A stretch of DNA of 64,000 nucleotides, taken from Cymbidium sinense. Its lineage: Eukaryota > Streptophyta > Magnoliopsida > Asparagales > Orchidaceae. The translations under genes and the position numbers were made by a program. The stretch covers positions 5,232,976 to 5,296,975 of the forward strand of contig CM038215.1 of NCBI GenBank assembly GCA_021442155.1, read 5' to 3'. The notes under the pieces were generated by a model. That model did not search any database. It was not told where the DNA came from and saw only the letters and a program-made list of their open reading frames with translations. Shown here piece by piece: positions 24,645-36,200 of the stretch (positions within the stretch are counted from its first letter, which is position 1; every line of letters begins with the position of its first letter).

Positions 24645-24912
24645 CCCAAGCCAAAACCCTAAACTAATTAAACTAAACCTAAAACCTAAACCCAACTAAA
24701 CCCTAAACCCTAAACCTAAACCTAAACCTAAAATAAATTAATACCTAAACCCTAAACCCTAAACCTAAACCCTAAACCCTAAAACCCTAAAACCCTAAAC
24801 CCTAAAGCATACAACCCTAAAACCTAAACCCTATACCCCAAACCCTAAACCCTAAACCATAAACTAATCCTAAACCATAAAACTTAAACTAACTATAAAC
24901 CTAAACCCTAAA
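24645..24912 (+). repeat. Telomere-derived satellite, CCCTAAA polarity
   Basis: CCCTAAA tract between the GRP poly(A) and the first non-satellite base of the Ty3/gypsy block. A further short CCCTAAA island sits inside the next block at 25031-25053. Confidence 0.92.
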
Positions 24913-26999
24913 CCTTGAATAAAGATGTCATTAGGAGTAGATCTAATGAATGACCTAATCCTGACATAGTTATGGTAGCTAAAAAGAATGTCTTCATGAG
25001 TCTTTCCCTTGACCATTAGAGATTTGATTACCCTAAACCCTAACCCTAAATCATATTATAATACCATATATATAGATGTGTTTTTAGATGTTATAAGATA
25101 TTTTAAAATGTTTTAGTATATTTTGGTATTGTGCCTTATAGTCTATATTAATATAAATCATAAAAATATTGATTTAATAAATTAGATGATGAAATTTATT
25201 AAATTTGAAGTGGGAATTAGGTTGTAGTAAAGGTAAAAGGTTTTACTAGTCTAAAAGTAAGATTTTATGTTCAAAATAAATATTATATGTTCTAGCATAG
25301 TATAACATCATATATCATAATATATTATTCTATGCATTTTAAATTCTTTTAGTATTTTATAATCATGCAATCAAGCCTACACTAGCATTATTTATAGAAC
25401 TATTGATTTAGACTTTAAAATGGTGGAATTTCCAAATTCATATAGAGTATGGCATCATAATATATATTTCAATTTAAAATATGTAAGTGATATGATTAAA
25501 ATATATATTTTTTTATTATTAGACTAATTTTATGAATTTTATCTTAAGCAATCCCTTGTGATGTGATATGCAATATAATATAATATAATATGTTATAGTG
25601 TATTATAATATAGGATGCCATAACATAGTGTAGCATCATTTATAGCATACTATTGTATTACTACTTATTTTAGCATATTTTAGTTTGTTATAGTATGATG
25701 TAGTAGAGTTTGTAGTGGTATAACATAAAAATACTGATTTATAGTATGATGGGATTTGGCCAAATTTAAGGTAAGCTTTAGGGAACATCATTGGGGGTGT
25801 GCTATGGTGTGTCACTTAATCAAAAAAAATGGAATTTTGCATCCAAAATAAATGTTAATTTTTCAACCAAATTTTATAATTTTTTTGCTTCATTTTAAGG
25901 TATAATGTACGATAATATATTATATAAAAGCATATTAAAATATAATGTACATAATAATATAACTTCACATATATATATAAATGTGGTGGTGTGTTACTAA
26001 ATGTTATTGTACATTTTAGTATGTTTTGCTTTTGTTATAATACATTGGGTCAAAACTCACAAAAAATGTTAATTTGAAGATGGAAGAATTTGGCCAAATT
26101 TCATGGCACACACTAAGAAGCAACACCAAAATTATGCTATTTTGTACCATTTATAGTAGAAAATAATAATTTTACATCCAAAATGAGCATTATTCATATT
26201 TTGGGAAAATTTTGTTATTTGTTCCTTTAAGTGATTCTAATGAGGTGTAATGTTAGACAATATATTATATTATAGCAAATTATAATATAACATCATATAT
26301 TATAATATAATATAGTGTGTTAATTCACACTATAATATGTTTAGCATGATATTGTATAGTTAGTTTTGCTTGAACCATCACAAATCATAAAATGTGATTA
26401 CAATGTCAAGATGATGTAATTTGAAAATACATTGTTAGGCTTGGTTGAGGTATTAAAGGTGTGCATAAGAGAAGAAATAAGATTTGATGAGAATTCCATG
26501 TCAAAGACATGGAGGGAGATCTACTGGGATCACACATGCATATTGGACATGACATATGAGCTATGTCAAGGCATAAAAGAAGAGAATCTAGGGATAAGGT
26601 TTGAATTTGATTTGATTATATAATTTGTGGAAAGAAGACTTGGGGATTAAGATCAAATCAACTTTAATTTTTTTAATTGATGTGGAGGCATATTTGCTAG
26701 AGATATAGAGTCCAAAGGATCGGAATATGAACCTTCAACTAGGAAGTGGATATCCATAGGGATTGGGATTTGAGTTTGATTTCATAGATTTGAGATGTAT
26801 CCATGGGATAAGAGTTTGGTTGATTTCTTTAATTTAGACTCTACTAGGGAGTTGGTTTAATTTGGCTCCACCATGGAGGTAGTTTTGAATTTGATTTATT
26901 TGCTTGACTTGTTTATATATGATTTGGCTCCAGGGGAGAAGGGTGTGATTTAACTCACTGGGAAAATCAATTTTAATTTAATTAGTTAATGTATGCACC
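24913..26999 (-). other. AT-rich 3' part of retrotransposon copy A, no gene
   Basis: No coding potential seen. About 25060-26400 is rich in TATAATATAATA and CATAGTGTAGCATCAT-like short words. About 26640-26990 has repeated GGGGATTGGGATTTGAGTTTGATT-like words. In element sense this lies downstream of pol and would be 3'-UTR and/or 3' LTR. The short frame at 26432-26623 has no family signature. Also repeated in copy B (54800-56985). Confidence 0.6.
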
Positions 27000-28620
27000 C
27001 TTAGTGTGTGATGGACCCATTGAGAAGTGGCTATATCCTTGACCTACCTCAAGTTTACAAATCCAAAGGGATAGTCTCGTGGTAAAGCTAACCAACCTAA
27101 GGGGTTTCTTCTGTGCAATATGCAAGGAAGAAGGCATAGCAGACTTACATCTTCCAAAGTAAGGAACAACTGTTGGGGTGACCTATTAGATGCACAATAA
27201 ATCAAACCTAACCTAGGGTGACTGCTGAGTGAATGTCACTAGGGACTTATGTCAACTCAAAAGTAGTCAAGATTAATTTTATCCAAATTTCATGAGATTT
27301 GATATGGTTTGTTTAGTTAAATTTTTTGAATTGAGGGCATATCTATTGGGGATGTGAGCTCCAAATTTGATAGATTTAATTTATGGACCATGTCAGAATG
27401 GGCCCAGAGAAGGTATGTAGCAAACTTGTCATATTTAGATTTATAAATTTACCGGTCATGGGGGTAGAGCTAGCCAACCTGGGTTGCCTTCTGTGCAATG
27501 GTTATGCTAAGAAGAAGCATAGTAGACTTACATCTTCTAAAGCAGGGAACAACCTGGGTGACTTGTTGGTATACCTAATAAATTGAACCCGACTTAGGGG
27601 CAACTACTGAGTGAATGCTGCTGGGGACTTATATCAACTCAAGAGTAGTGGATTCCTATAGGGAGTTTCTACAAAGATAGATGATGCGCTGAAAAGGTAC
27701 CTTAGGGTGTCCTCCTAATCCATAAGTGAATATATATTTTATTTATATGTTTATATGGATCTTGTTAGGAGGGACCACTAAGAAGGGGATATAGGCCTTG
27801 ACCTAACTCATAATTATTGACCAAGGGAGAATCTACACATCCACAAATGGATTCTCCAACCAGTGGGTGGTTACTAGAAATGAGAACTATCTAACTGATA
27901 GTAACTCTGTAGTGTCTAAATAGGTCTCAAAGGATGTGATCCAAATATAGTGCCCATAGAGAAGGTGCTGCTAGAGGCTTTTTCTTGATCCTTGGAAAAG
28001 AAAGCCTATAGGTGTATGGTAGACAACTCAAAGAGAAAGCATAGAAAACTTACATCTGCTATGAGTGGTGTATCTTCAGGTGTGAGAACCAATCAACCTA
28101 GGTGTATCCATTAGTATGAGTGGTGTATCCATCAACATAGTGAGAACCAACTAATCTAAAGCCCGTCGGTGTACAACGATCAACTGAAAGAAAGCATGTA
28201 GCTTACAACTTTTAACTAATCAGGATAGTCTATCATTGGCGAGATAGATGCTATCTGACCTAGAGTGACTACTAAGTAGGGAGCCCTGAGGAAGGACTTG
28301 ACTCAAACTTGAAAATCGAGGGAAGGAGCTAGGTACTTATCCTAAACCTCAAATATACTTGACTCGGCCAAGGCACAGAAGGCTAATCCAAGAAGAAAGT
28401 GTAGTAGACTCACATCCTCTTAAATGAAGCCAATATGAGGTAGTTTACCACCATGCACAAGGCCTACCAAACTAAGCGCTCATTGGTGTAATGGCCAAGT
28501 AAGAAGGAAAGCATAGCACTTACATCCTCCAAAGCAAGAAACCATTGGGGTGACACACTAGTACTGACTAGAGCTATTGAGTGAGTGGCTGGATTTATCT
28601 CAACTCAAAGTAGCCCAAAA
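27000..28620 (-). repeat. Degenerate tandem repeats downstream of pol, copy A
   Basis: A recurring module with two landmarks: AAGCATAGCAGACTTACATC-like (near 27135, 27520, 28042, 28402, 28520) and CTACTGAGTGAATG...ACTTATATCAACTCAA (near 27220, 27606, 28265, 28577). Unit spacing varies from about 120 to 520 bases. Tat/Ogre elements are known for tandem repeats in the region between pol and the 3' LTR. Confidence 0.7.
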
Positions 28621-28799
28621 TAAAAGATATGTGTTATTTTATATGTTTGTGTGTACTTTGTTTTTGGTGGATGAGAGATAGATGCCACCTGTGTTTCTTA
28701 CACCTACCTTAAACACATATGATTGCAAACAAGAATACTTTCAACATGGAAGAAATTGAATTCAAAATGAATTTTCATTGATGATAATTATTTTCAAAT

Positions 28800-29740
28800 A
28801 TGATTTATAATATTTCTTTAGTAGAGCTTGATTGAAGCATTGGGAACTCTCCCTTATGATTAATAAGCTGATAAGATCCTCCTTGGTAGGTCTTCTCTAT
28901 GGTAAAAGGGCCTTCCCAAGTGGATTCAAACTTGCCTCCCATCTTATGATGCAACAATCGTCTCCTAAAACAAAAGTAGCTCTCCTACTTGAAAATCTCT
29001 AGACATACCAACTTGTTGTGAGCTTGAATCATTTTAGCTTTGTACAACTAGAGGTTTTGCATGCTCATCTCTCCAAACTTTAGCTCTTCTAACCACAACT
29101 TGGCATTCTACTATGTTGATCTTGCTACCCACAACTATCATTAGTGATGGGAGTTAACTTTAATGGTAGAAGGCTTTGGACCCATAAACTAAGGATAAAG
29201 GAGTAGACTAAGTTAGAGTTCTATATGTGGTGTGGTAGACCCTACAAGGCTTCAACTAACTGCTCATTCGACTGTTTCTTATTATTGTCGAGTGTCTTTT
29301 TTAGTATTTGGATGAGAGTTTTATTAAAAGCTTCTACTAAGCTGTTTACCCTCAAATAGTAGATGGTAGAATATCTCCAATCTATGTTGTGTCCATGGGC
29401 AAAGTTGTTGATCTTGGTTCTCCTAAATTCCATATAATTATGATATATAATTCATCAAGGCACTCCGAACCTATATACGATATGATTCTTAAGAAACTAG
29501 AGTACTTGTAGCAGCGTTGCTGAGATGTGACCTCTCTAAGAGGAATCACCTTCACCCATTTGGAAAATTAATTTGTAGCAGCTAAGATGAACTGATGACC
29601 CTTGGAAAGAGGATCAATCAAACCCATTATTTCGGTACCCCAACATTCAAATGGCCTGACCAATGTAGATGTAGAATGTTGGGTGGTTGGTGTAGGACCA
29701 CATGTATTTGACATTGGTGGCATCGCTAGTCAACAATGTA
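28800..29740 (-). pseudogene. Ty3/gypsy integrase, copy A
   Basis: Minus-strand integrase remnant. The core starts near 29700 with LVRPFECWGTEIMGLIDP and GHQFILAATN, then a stop (29568-29570) and FSKWVKVIPL. Catalytic Asp 1 has become Glu here (codon 29631-29633); copy B keeps Asp. The later part (29242-29433) reads YSTIYYLRVNSLVEAFNKTL, carrying the core Glu in EAFNKTL. The C-terminal end is still readable near 28860-28930 as GGKFESTWEGPF and GGSYQL. The family inserts cDNA into the genome; this copy cannot. The stop before FSKW is shared with copy B and so predates the duplication. Confidence 0.88.
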
Positions 29741-30169
29741 ATATTTGATCATCGACAACCGAGTATCCTAGCCTCTTGATCTTGGCTTTCATCTTCAAAC
29801 AATGGTTGGCTCCACATAATCCTAAGTGTACCTGATCATGATCTTACGGCTTCATGCTTGTCAAACAACATAACCACATATGATCGAAAGACTAAAGATA
29901 AGACACCATCCACAAGAGCATAGAAAGTGCTCTACTTCATCCAATGGCTTGGACTTATTGAGGTAGTTTTTTTTTATTTAGGTAATCCATGAATGGTTTC
30001 CTCCAATCTAACTCATTCTTCTTAAAATGGCCTCCCTTCAAGAGAGTACTTTTGATGAGTTCAATATAAATAATAAGACTTATCTATTTTGGACATTTAT
30101 TGATCTGGACTCATCCTCCAGACATGCCAACTCTTTAGAAAGCTTGGCTAAAGCATACACTATGACATT

Positions 30170-30450
30170 CTCTCCTCATGAAATCTTATAAATTGTAACC
30201 TTTGGGATTTGGGACAACAACTCCATAGTGTACTTATGGTAGTGATGGAGCTTGGGCTTTATAACCTTATAGGACCCACCAATTTTATTGATAACTAGCT
30301 CAGAATCCCCAAAGATGTTGATGTTCTGGATGCTTAGAGTAATGGTTAACTCTAGACTGACAATCACAGCATAAAATTAAGCTTGATTATTGGTGCAAGG
30401 ATTAGACGGATGATATGAGAATCTCAACACATCACAGTCCAGAGTTACGA
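30170..30450 (-). pseudogene. Ty3/gypsy RNase H domain, copy A
   Basis: Minus-strand fragment in the frame open at 30176-30367: SLELTITLSIQNINIFGDSE, then LVINKIGGSYKVIKPKLHHY. The IFGDSELVI segment carries the family Asp. The pattern suits RNase H or the second (arch-type) RNase H of Tat-group elements. Frameshifts flank it on both sides. The family degrades RNA in RNA-DNA hybrids during reverse transcription. Confidence 0.78.
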
Positions 30451-31049
30451 GAACTATTCCTATCCATTCCTTTCTTGGAATAGTAGATTACGGTTCTTCT
30501 CCTCTTCAAGAGGAACCCACATCATCAAAGAACATCTCCCAATGTTGAATGCTAGTATCCCTTAATTTTATGATTTATTCATCAGGGAGATCATCACTAA
30601 GAAGAGAGTCAACGGGAAGTGGGTGCGCTAGAAATCAAAGCTAGTCAAACTATGAGAGGATCATGGACCATCGTGCCAACTGTCCAGATAGCATCGACCG
30701 CATCATGAGATATTGTAGTGGATTGATCCTAGAGATTAAGTTCACCTTATGAGGAAGCATGTAGCAAACTTTTGGGATGCAAAGATTAAATCTAGGCAAT
30801 AAAGGTGGATAAGGATCAAACGATGGTTGAGGTAGTAGAGTGTGTTTTCCCTTCCTTCATCATTGGCTTGGGCCAACAAAGTACCAAGGGAGTCATCTAA
30901 CACAGTAGTGTAAAGTATGAGTGTCTTGCCCTAGATAAGGGCTGCTAGAATTGGTGGTGCCATCAGGTAATGTTTGATGTCTTCGAAGGCATACTCACAC
31001 TTGTCATCCCACTTGAACTTGGCATCCCACTTGAACTTTGTATCTATTT

Positions 31050-32095
31050 TGACAAGTGTTTAGAATGGCTGACATCTTCCCAATAGGTTAGATATAAAGC
31101 GTCTTAGATATGCCAACCACCGTTGGAATGATCTGAGTTGAGTTAAATTTTTTATGATGGCATTTTTAATATCACCTTGATCTTCTCCAAATCGATTTTG
31201 ATTCCCTAGTGTCAGACAACAAAACCAAGGAATTTCCATGAAGCTACTCTGAATGCACACTTCAGGGGGTTCATTTTAAGGTTAAATTATCTTAAATGTT
31301 CAAAAACTAATCTCAAGTTAAAGAGATGGTCTTCCTTTTCTCTACTTTTGACCATATCATCATAGCACTTAATTTTGATGAGTTTGTTGAAGATTCAAGT
31401 CATAGCCAGTAGTATGTAGACCAAGATTTTTAAGGTTGAAAGGCATGACCTTATAGAAATAGATTTTGATCAGGGTTTTAAAAGTAGTGTTTCTTTCATT
31501 TTCAAGGACCATCTTTATTTGGTTATATTCAAATGAGCCATCCATAAAAGAGAAGATTGCATGAGATGAGGCAATGTCCACCATCAGCTTCGATATTGGT
31601 AGTGGAATTCATCTTTCAGACATGTCTTATTTAAATCTTTATTTGGTTATATGTGAATTTGACCATTATTTTTCTTAACTGACATGCTAACTAGTGTAGG
31701 GTATTTTCTTCCATGCCAATATTGATTAGTTTCTTGACTTTAGAAATGACCTGTTGTTTTATGTCTAATCACATGCATTTTTGAGCTTGCTAGATAGGGT
31801 TAGCAGTAAGCTCTATTGCTAGTTTATGGACCATTACATCAAAAGCCAATCCAAGCATCTTTTCATAACTCCATGGAAAGCAGTCCTTAAACTCAATTAA
31901 TAGCCTAATTAAGTCATTGATTTCAATTTCATTCAACAAAGAACTGATACATGTCAAGCACGGATCTTCTTCAGTTCTTAAGTTGATTTCCTTGAGCTCA
32001 TCGATTGTTGACTTAATCTCTTCTTCAAATTCTAGTGGTGCATCTTTGACTTTAAAATCATCTGGATCATCTGAAGTTTCTAAGCATCTCCTCAT
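31050..32095 (-). pseudogene. Ty3/gypsy reverse transcriptase, copy A
   Basis: Minus-strand RT remnant. The pre-RT segment (31790-32095) reads LRTEEDPCLTCISSLLNEIE and LIEFKDCFPWSYEKMLGLAF. After stops comes SKVKKLINIG, then (31369-31584) HAIFSFMDGSFEYNQIKM, the motif with a catalytic Asp, and YFYKVMPFNLKN. The active-site motif is reduced to YDD (31356-31364): two Val codons are lost compared with the YVDD of copy B. Downstream the frame drifts through thumb/connection sequence (31060-31260). The antisense frame at 31917-32099 is a shadow. Confidence 0.9.
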
Positions 32096-32356
32096 ATGAG
32101 TTAAATATGATTTGAAAAGATCCTATGATTCCTAATGATTGGTGATGACTTAGCAGCAATCGTCATCATCGACTGGACCCGCCATATTGAATCCTAGTCC
32201 TAATCTTGATTGAGAGCTTTTGCATTTGTCCTTCCATATTCTTTTGAAGTAGTCTAACCTGTGCTTTGACCACATATGTGGAATTAACCCTTTCTTTGCT
32301 AAATTATGAACACAAGGCAAGTACCAACCAAAAGATAATTATATTAAATCTTTATA

Positions 32357-32960
32357 TTAATCATTCTCAAGTTCTACATTAACTTCTTGACTTGAGGATA
32401 ATGCTCTCAGAAAGAACCTTTGTGTCTTCACACCTATGGATGACTTAGGGGCTTCTTCAACTACCAAACCCTCAGCCTTTTGAGTGGAAAGTGAGGTTAG
32501 AGATAAGGTTCCCAATTGATGCCTAACTGTTTCATATAAACTTGGATACATATGCTTTGCTTTGGTGCCCGCCTTCATCATCCTCAAGTCACCTCTGGGG
32601 AATCTACCACCGAGAAGATGGTCAGTGCTAACCATATAAGACTCATCCTATGAACTAGATTCTAGTCTATATGGATAGATGTACTTGGTAGACATATCTT
32701 CATTTGTGGCCAATAAGAGGTTTTCTAGCCTAGACGCCCAATTAACCGGCCTCTTCCTCTGCGGTGGAGGTCGTCTCCTACCCATATGTTCGAATGGAGT
32801 AATGAATTTTTGTTGGAATCTAATGTCAAGCTCCACTTCCTCCTTCAAGTCTCTTTCTGCTCCCTTTTATTTTCTTTTTCATTTTCTCTTTTCTTTTCTT
32901 TTTCTTTTTCTCTTTATTTTTATTTTTATTTTTTCTTTCTTTTTGTTTTATTTTTAAACT
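32357..32960 (-). pseudogene. Ty3/gypsy protease-RT linker, copy A
   Basis: Minus-strand linker with two short open pieces, MKEEVELDIRFQQKFITPFE...RRRPPPQRKRPVNWASRLE (32648-32848) and STDHLLGGRFPRGDLRM (32357-32635). A purine-rich stretch on this strand (pyrimidine-rich on +, 32866-32960) would encode a Lys/Arg/Glu-rich segment. The DNA-level bias is strong and also seen in copy B. I do not recognise a domain here. The plus-strand frames at 32679-33046 come from the pyrimidine tract and are shadows. Confidence 0.6.
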
Positions 32961-32984
32961 TTGGCCAAGTTCATGAGAATAGAC

Positions 32985-33258
32985 TTATTGATTTTGAGGG
33001 AGGTAGTAAATTGCATCCTCATACATGTCGACATTGTGAACTGTAAATAGCTTGAGATCTCCTTTGACACAATAGACGATCCCACCCCTCACAAACTTTA
33101 TACACTGATGTAGAGAGGATGGAACTATGTTGTTCTCATGTATCCATGGTCTCCCAAGTAAAGCATTGAAAGATGTATCCGACTCTATAATGTGAAACTT
33201 GGCTTCGGTCTTCCAATCATCTATTGCCAAGGGCAACACTATGGAGCCTAAGTCCTAT
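32985..33258 (-). pseudogene. Ty3/gypsy aspartic protease fragment, copy A
   Basis: Minus-strand retropepsin C-terminal part: LPLAIDDWKTEAKFHIIESD, then SFNALLGRPWIHENNIVPSS and LHQCIKFVRGGIVYCVKGDL. The ALLGRPWIH and VPSSLHQC strings are typical of plant Ty3/gypsy protease. The N-terminal part with the catalytic D-S/T-G triad is not seen: the sequence is cut at 33258, where an LTR-like block begins. In the family this enzyme processes the Gag-Pol polyprotein. Confidence 0.85.
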
Positions 33259-36200
33259 TGACCTTACTTCTAGAGTGCAGATTTAGTCTTCCCATCTTAG
33301 ACTTAAGAGTTTTCTAGACACTAAGACTTCCCTAGTCATAAGACACTTCTAACAATTTGGTAAACACTTAACCTAAGCCTAAAGACTTAAATAGGGTTAA
33401 CCACTGGATTAGGTTATGCCTTAGGGATTAGGGTAATCCACCTACTCTACAACCCAAATCCAATCCATGTTCACCTTCTTAAACCAAACCTCAAGTTCAA
33501 TTCAAACATCAAATTCAAACCCAAATCCAAATGCAAATCCAAAAATCATATGATTGAAGCCCATTATCAAATCCAAACTTGAAACCTTTCCTAAGTCATA
33601 TGACCTATCCCATGGGCATAGCCAAATAGTAATCCAATTAATCAAAAATCAATTGATTTTCTCATAATCAATTTATATCTTCAATCATATTCCTAAATAA
33701 AAATCAAATCTACATTTAAATGATCAAAACTAAATCAAACTAAATCAAATTAAATCAAAACCCTTCCTAAGCCATATGACCTATCCCATGGACTTAGCCA
33801 AATCTTAATCCAAATCAAGTCAAACTCAATTGATTTTCTCTCAAATCATTCATATTTTAAATCATCTTCACAAATTTAAATGAAATATACATTTAAATCA
33901 TCAAAACTAAACCAAATCAAAATCCAAACTTAAGCCACATGACTCAACCCATGGACTTAGCCAAATTCCTTCATTCCAAAATCCAAATTCAATTGATTTT
34001 TCATGAATCAATCATACCTTCAATCATATTCACAAATATAAATAAAATCTACAATCATCAAGCCAAACCCAACATAACCCTTTTGACTTGAAATGTTCAA
34101 ATAAACCAAAACTAGTTTGAACCAAAAGAAGTTGCAATTGAATTTATATATCAATCTCAAATCCTTATTTAAATTCAATTAAATCAAACTCAACCCAAAA
34201 TCAAGCCAACTAAACCCAATTGGTCCACTTGACCCAAAGTGCCAATTTGACCTATTTCAGTAAGTTCAATCCTACCCAAATTGGATTGAATCAAGCCCAT
34301 CAAAACCTCCCATCATGATTGTTGATCACTCTTAGTTGATCAATTATCATAAATTGGGTCAAACTAAGTCAAGTTGGTCATTTGACTAGGTCAACCCCTT
34401 AACCCATATGAACACAGACTAGCCAAATTGCAACCTATGCTAAATCCCTTGAAACTGATGATTCATACCAAATCAAAATCAATATTTGAATATGACTTGA
34501 CCTTCAATTGAGTCTAACCAAACCCAATTGGCGCTCTTGACCCAAGGAAGCCCAAATTGATTATAACCAATCAAATTGGGTCAAATAAAAACATAAACCA
34601 AATTGATTGTAACCAATGGCTCAAGTTCATTCCAAATGGATTGTTAAACTTGGCCAATGCTAAGATTGGACCCAATTGAACCCAATTGACCTACTTAGCC
34701 CAGATTGACCTAAAGGTTCAAGTTGACCTAAATCAAAACCAAATCCAAATTAATTGAAACCAAAGCCTATAATCATCTTCATTTGGTCAACTAAACCCAA
34801 ACCAACACCCAACCCAAGCCAATTTGTCCAACTTGGTCAAATTGGTAAATTTAACCCATTTGACCCAAATGAATTCAAATGAGCTAAAATCAAATCTGAG
34901 CTAAACTAAACCAAACCAATTGAACCAACACTTCCTAAATGATCATATGAACTTGACCCAGCACTTGGTTTGACCAAATTTGACCAATTGGTCAACTTGA
35001 CCCAACCTAACCCAATTTGACCTAAATGAGTCAAATTGAAGCAAACCTAACCAAATAAACTCCAATTGACTTGATATTTGGGCTAACCCACTTTTGGCTC
35101 ATTTTAAATCTACCCAGATCAAATACAATGCTAAATGATCATTCTACCCTTGGGTCAAATGCATCAAATTAGACAAATCACCCATGTAAGTGGTCATTTT
35201 CATTCTTTGGCCACTTGGTACTCTCCCAATGGTCCACCTAGGCACCTAGAACACTGCCCAACCCCTAGGGTGGTTGTCACCATGACCCATGGAGGTGAAA
35301 TCACCACCCTTACCATTGGAGCATTTGAAACCCATACACCCATGATTCCTCATTGGCCACCTCCGCACCTTCAACCAACCCAAGCTCACCTCCCCTCCTC
35401 CACCACTCCTCGAGATGGTCGGATGACCACTAGAATCCAAAATTGATCCCACTATCTGATCAAGATGAAGGGGGTGTATTCATTTCCACTCAAACACACA
35501 CAAAAATTATTCCTCAAAGCCCTAACTACCTATGAAGAGCCACTAGAGCCATTCCCTAAGCTTTCAAGCTCATTCCTCAATCTAAAATGCCATTCCGTCA
35601 TTCCAAATAGACACTCATTTCGACTTAACTTCCCCATTTCTCCATCAAACTCAAATTAACTTTGCATGAACCTTCCCTAGGCCTCAGAAAGAACGAATCA
35701 TCTCAAGCTTCCCAAGCACCTAAGGTGGACTATCAAAGTTGAGCTCCAAATCATCGCCATGGCCTTTTGAGAGAATGTTGAGTAATTGATCCAATTACCG
35801 CCAACAGGCTTCATCTCCACTGAAGCTTTTAATTGTCAAGCCACCTCTGAGAGGTATGCTTCCAAACCAAATCCTTAAGCAAAAAATGGGTTGGAGCTTT
35901 TGAAGAAAACAGTGATGTTGACCATTGATCCCTCCATCGATGTCATGAAGGTGTGGGATCCTTGAGTTGATGAAGCTCGGTAAGCTCAAATCAAGTGAGC
36001 AATGATGAACGGACTACATTTTCCTCACTGAAAGTGAAGTTATATCATACCAACATTCCACGGATCAAATGTATAGTCATGATTAGATCTGCGATCGATA
36101 TGATTTAATCTTATTAAGCCGGGATTAATCATACATCCGATCTTAATGGACAAGATAAGAAAGCGCCCGCCGCCACGTAGGTGTTGAGTCGGATAACTTC

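Larger units (their letters stand above)
24913..33258 (-). mobile_element. Ty3/gypsy (Tat/Ogre-like) retrotransposon remnant, copy A
   Basis: Minus-strand element. Right to left it shows protease, linker, RT, RNase H and integrase (33258-28800), then a tandem-repeat region (28620-27000) and AT-rich sequence to 24913. The domain order with integrase last is that of Ty3/gypsy. The protein flavour (protease with RPWIHENNIVPSSLHQC, pre-RT CFPWSYEKM) and tandem repeats after pol fit the Tat/Ogre group. No gag is recognisable; the protease is cut at 33258 by an LTR-like block. I could not identify a matching pair of LTRs. Stops and indels throughout make it non-autonomous. Confidence 0.82.

Noticed and set aside
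27000..28620. tRNA or other structured RNA genes in the repeat region
   Set aside because: No cloverleaf or A/B box combination could be made out; short GC-richer words belong to the tandem module.
24913..33258. Matching pair of LTRs around the Ty3/gypsy remnant
   Set aside because: The AT-rich left part (24913-26990) and the block right of 33259 do not resemble each other by eye, so I did not call them an LTR pair.
35135..35989. Several short open frames, possible small genes
   Set aside because: No recognisable motif, they lie within the LTR-like block, and its relative at 41000-41700 does not keep the frames.
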